Part shown: in pieces, positions 62,062 through 64,000 of the stretch | Layout: every line of letters begins with the position of its first letter | Position numbering within the stretch: the first letter of the stretch is position 1 | Source of the DNA: Pseudomonas sp. gcc21 | GTDB lineage: Bacteria > Pseudomonadota > Gammaproteobacteria > Pseudomonadales > Pseudomonadaceae | Direction: 5' to 3' | Assembly: GCF_012844345.1 (NCBI RefSeq) | Contig: NZ_CP051625.1 | Span: 620,001-684,000, forward strand | DNA: 64,000 nucleotides | Notes under the pieces: generated by a model | What the model was told of the DNA's origin: nothing | Databases searched by the model: none | Seen by the model: the letters and a program-made list of their open reading frames with translations, nothing else | Translations under genes and position numbers: made by a program

Positions 62062-62775
62062 CTAGCTAATCGTTCCGGTCACCCGCACGCGTTTGCCACC
62101 GGCTGTTGGCTGCGCAGCCTGTGCCGCGGCACGCTCTGCTACCCTGGCGTCGATGACGTTCTTCAAAGCGATCAGCAAGCCCATGAAGACAAAGGCACCT
62201 GGTGGAAGAATAACGAAGAGCACTTCCTTGTAATTCGGGAACACCACGACGCGCCAGTCCGCTGCGAACGGTCCCAGCAGTAGGTCCATACCGCTGAACA
62301 GCGTGCCGTAACCGACCAGCTCGCGCAGTGATCCCAATACCAACAGCACCAGTGCAAAGCCGAGCCCCATCATGAAGCCGTCGAGTAATGAGGGCAGCAC
62401 TGGATGCTTGGCCGCGTAGGCGTCCGCGCGGCCCAGGATGGCGCAGTTGGTCACGATAAGCGGAATGAAAATACCCAGGATCTGGTACAGCTCGTAGGTG
62501 AACGCCTGCATCAACAACTCGACGCAGGTGGTCAATGCGGCAATGATCATGACGAAGGCGGGCAATCGCACCGCATCCGTCACGGCGCTGCGGATGATCG
62601 ATACGGCGAGGTTCGAGCCAGTCAGTACCAGAATGGTCGCCAGACCCAGACCGAGCGCGTTCACTGCAGTGCTGCTGACGCCCAGCAGCGGACACAGGCC
62701 GAGCAGTTGGACCAGCCCGGGATTGTTATGCCATAAGCCGTCAGCGGTAATGTCAGAAAATCGGGTGCTAGCCAT
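62062..62775 (-). CDS. rnfE: Rnf electron transport complex subunit E
   Basis: 237-residue inner-membrane subunit (RsxE) of the Rnf/Rsx complex, about six helices. Blocks [34 protein letters not shown] [11 protein letters not shown] and [14 protein letters not shown] are typical. The complex moves electrons between NADH and ferredoxin coupled to ion flow, and in some bacteria reduces SoxR. Start at 62775 (MASTRFSD); it overlaps rnfG by 8 bp. Confidence 0.95.
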   Translation of the reverse strand: MASTRFSDITADGLWHNNPGLVQLLGLCPLLGVSSTAVNALGLGLATILVLTGSNLAVSIIRSAVTDAVRLPAFVMIIAALTTCVELLMQAFTYELYQILGIFIPLIVTNCAILGRADAYAAKHPVLPSLLDGFMMGLGFALVLLVLGSLRELVGYGTLFSGMDLLLGPFAADWRVVVFPNYKEVLFVILPPGAFVFMGLLIALKNVIDARVAERAAAQAAQPTAGGKRVRVTGTIS

Positions 62776-63421
62776 TGGCAGGCTCCTGGTTGGACAGCTC
62801 AAGCAGGCTGTCGCGGTTTTCATCGAAGTATTGCAACGCGCGGTAGACGGCCTGAACCACGGCGCGCGGTGTGATAGTTGCCCCGGTGAACTGATCAAAG
62901 GCACCACCGTCCTTGCGCACACCCCAGTTCTCCGGGGCTGGCATGCTCAGGCTTTTGCCGTCGAAATTCAGGATCCACGGGCTCTTGGCAACCTCGACCT
63001 TGTCCCCCAAACCCGGGGTTTCCCGGTGATTGAGAACCCGCACGCCGGCCAGCTCGCCGTCAGCACGAATGCCGACCAGCAAATCGATACGTCCGCTGTA
63101 CCCGTCCGGTGCAATCACCGGCAGGATGACTGCAACGACTTGCCCGTCCTGCCTGCCGCGATAGGCTTCAGCGGGGCCGCGCAAATTCAGAAATTCACGG
63201 TCATCCACCATGAAGGTGTCGTTGAGCATGTCATTGTCATGCTGTTCGGCAGGCAGGATCTCGGTCAATGCGCTCATCTGCGCACGACGAATTTCTTCAG
63301 CAATGCGGTCAGCGGTGCTCTGCTGCGTCACGGCAATCAAGCCGACGGTGACCATCGCGAAGATCCCGAGGATGATGCTATTGCGCAGCACTGAGTGACC
63401 GGCTGTGGCTGGATTTTCCAT
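62768..63421 (-). CDS. rnfG: Rnf electron transport complex subunit G
   Basis: 217-residue subunit with one N-terminal membrane helix and a periplasmic FMN-binding domain. The flavinylation motif TGAT ends at Thr182 ([10 protein letters not shown]), where FMN is attached covalently. [14 protein letters not shown] is the other family block. Start at 63421; it follows rnfD by 1 bp. Confidence 0.95.
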   Translation of the reverse strand: MENPATAGHSVLRNSIILGIFAMVTVGLIAVTQQSTADRIAEEIRRAQMSALTEILPAEQHDNDMLNDTFMVDDREFLNLRGPAEAYRGRQDGQVVAVILPVIAPDGYSGRIDLLVGIRADGELAGVRVLNHRETPGLGDKVEVAKSPWILNFDGKSLSMPAPENWGVRKDGGAFDQFTGATITPRAVVQAVYRALQYFDENRDSLLELSNQEPANG

Positions 63422-63422
63422 A

Positions 63423-64000
63423 TCAGTCAACCTTGCCCATGCCGCGCTCGGCCTTGCGATGGCCATAGGTGCGCGGAGTGGTGTAGTAATCGATAGTCGG
63501 GGCGGCGAGGTTCATCAATAGCACCGCAAAGGCCACCGCGTCGGGATATCCGCCCCAGGCGCGAATGATATAGACCAGCAAACCGACACCGATGCCGAAC
63601 ACTACGCGGCCCAGTTTGCTGGTGGCGCAGGACACCGGATCGGTAACGATGAAGAACGCACCGAGCATGGTCGCGCCGCTGAGCAGGTGAAACATGGGCG
63701 AGCCATTCGAGTCAGAACCGCTACCGCCCCAGAACAGCAGGCTCATGACTGCCAACGTACCCAGCATGCCCAGCGGCGCATGCCATGACACAACGCGTTT
63801 GTAGATCAGCAACAGACCGCCAGCCAGATAGGCCAGGTTGACCCACTCCCAGATATTTCCACCCAGCGTTCCGAACACCGGTTGGCTGGCAGCCAGTTCG
63901 TTGACGGTCAAGCCGCTGTTGGACTTGAGGATGTCCAGCGGTGTGGCATGCGCCCAACCGTCAACCGCCTGGGCAGAAAAGCCAAACACCTGACGGAGGG
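63423..64000 (-). CDS. rnfD: Rnf electron transport complex subunit D, 5' truncated by window edge
   Basis: C-terminal ~190 residues of RnfD, open to the right edge (reading LRQVFGFSAQAVDGWAHA at the cut). Flavinylation motif SGAT (FHLLSGATMLGAF) and FIVTDPVSCATSKLGR are typical. About 150 residues are missing at the N-terminus. The order here is rnfD-rnfG-rnfE-nth; rnfABC should lie to the right. Confidence 0.93.
   Translation of the reverse strand, partial: LRQVFGFSAQAVDGWAHATPLDILKSNSGLTVNELAASQPVFGTLGGNIWEWVNLAYLAGGLLLIYKRVVSWHAPLGMLGTLAVMSLLFWGGSGSDSNGSPMFHLLSGATMLGAFFIVTDPVSCATSKLGRVVFGIGVGLLVYIIRAWGGYPDAVAFAVLLMNLAAPTIDYYTTPRTYGHRKAERGMGKVD

Noticed and set aside
1..64000. tRNA, rRNA, prophage, insertion sequence or toxin-antitoxin genes
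   Set aside because: I looked for cloverleaf-like CCA ends, transposase and integrase motifs and small paired toxin genes and recognised none.

Overview
The window is a gene-dense, moderately GC-rich chromosomal segment of a gammaproteobacterium of the Pseudomonas/Halopseudomonas type. This rests on the ordinary pseudomonad gene content (glmS, acnA, an OprD-family porin, a PA3496-like small protein next to nth and the rnf genes, argG-gloA), on sigma-54/NtrC-type nitrogen promoters, and on dispersed palindromic intergenic repeats. I see no phage, transposase, CRISPR array, rRNA or tRNA gene. Both edges cut genes: brnQ on the left and rnfD on the right.

Layout. 1-6.5 kb: end of a branched-chain amino acid carrier, a DUF599 membrane protein, a Thr-Gly-repeat lipoprotein, two tandem PaaI-type thioesterases, a membrane protein of unknown function and glmS. 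6.8-9.5 kb: acnA. 9.5-15.3 kb: nitrate assimilation (NarK-type transporter, a NirB-N-terminal-like flavoprotein, nitrate reductase NasA), with sigma-54-like promoters. 15.4-22.2 kb: pyrimidine-dimer glycosylase, ilvD, DUF488/DUF2945 pair, LprI-like protein, truncated globin, TetR/DUF2855 divergent pair, VOC protein.

22.2-34.6 kb is the most interesting part: two divergent operons for guanidine use. The minus-strand operon encodes ABC permease, ABC ATPase, UAAP1, UAAP2, a biotin-dependent guanidine/urea carboxylase and allophanate hydrolase. Its leader carries a clear guanidine-I (ykkC) riboswitch behind a sigma-54 site. The plus-strand operon encodes an Fe(II)/2-oxoglutarate oxygenase, an unrecognised protein and the ABC substrate-binding protein. 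Its leader also has a sigma-54 site, followed by two ACGA-loop hairpins matching a guanidine-II (mini-ykkC) riboswitch. A strong NtrC-like site lies between the promoters. Transport subunits are split over both operons, so they should act together: import, carboxylation, deimination to allophanate and hydrolysis to ammonium, with the oxygenase as a possible new step.

34.7-53 kb: hot-dog protein, nitronate monooxygenase-like protein, ABC exporter, SGNH hydrolase, spermidine-synthase-like protein, SprT, flavodoxin-like protein, MFS permease, DnaJ-related protein, Yip1 protein, ttcA, a divergent Tag-family protein, NlpC/P60 lipoprotein, a three-gene patatin/CPBP/methyltransferase operon, an OprD-family porin and a Na+/H+ antiporter. 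53-64 kb: argG, gloA, a NIT-like protein, dGTPase, glutaredoxin-like and YcgN proteins, an alpha/beta hydrolase-MlaA pair, a DUF2061 protein behind a Fur-like box, the PA3496-like protein, nth, and rnfE, rnfG and rnfD.

All assignments come from reading the sequence and translations; no database search was run.
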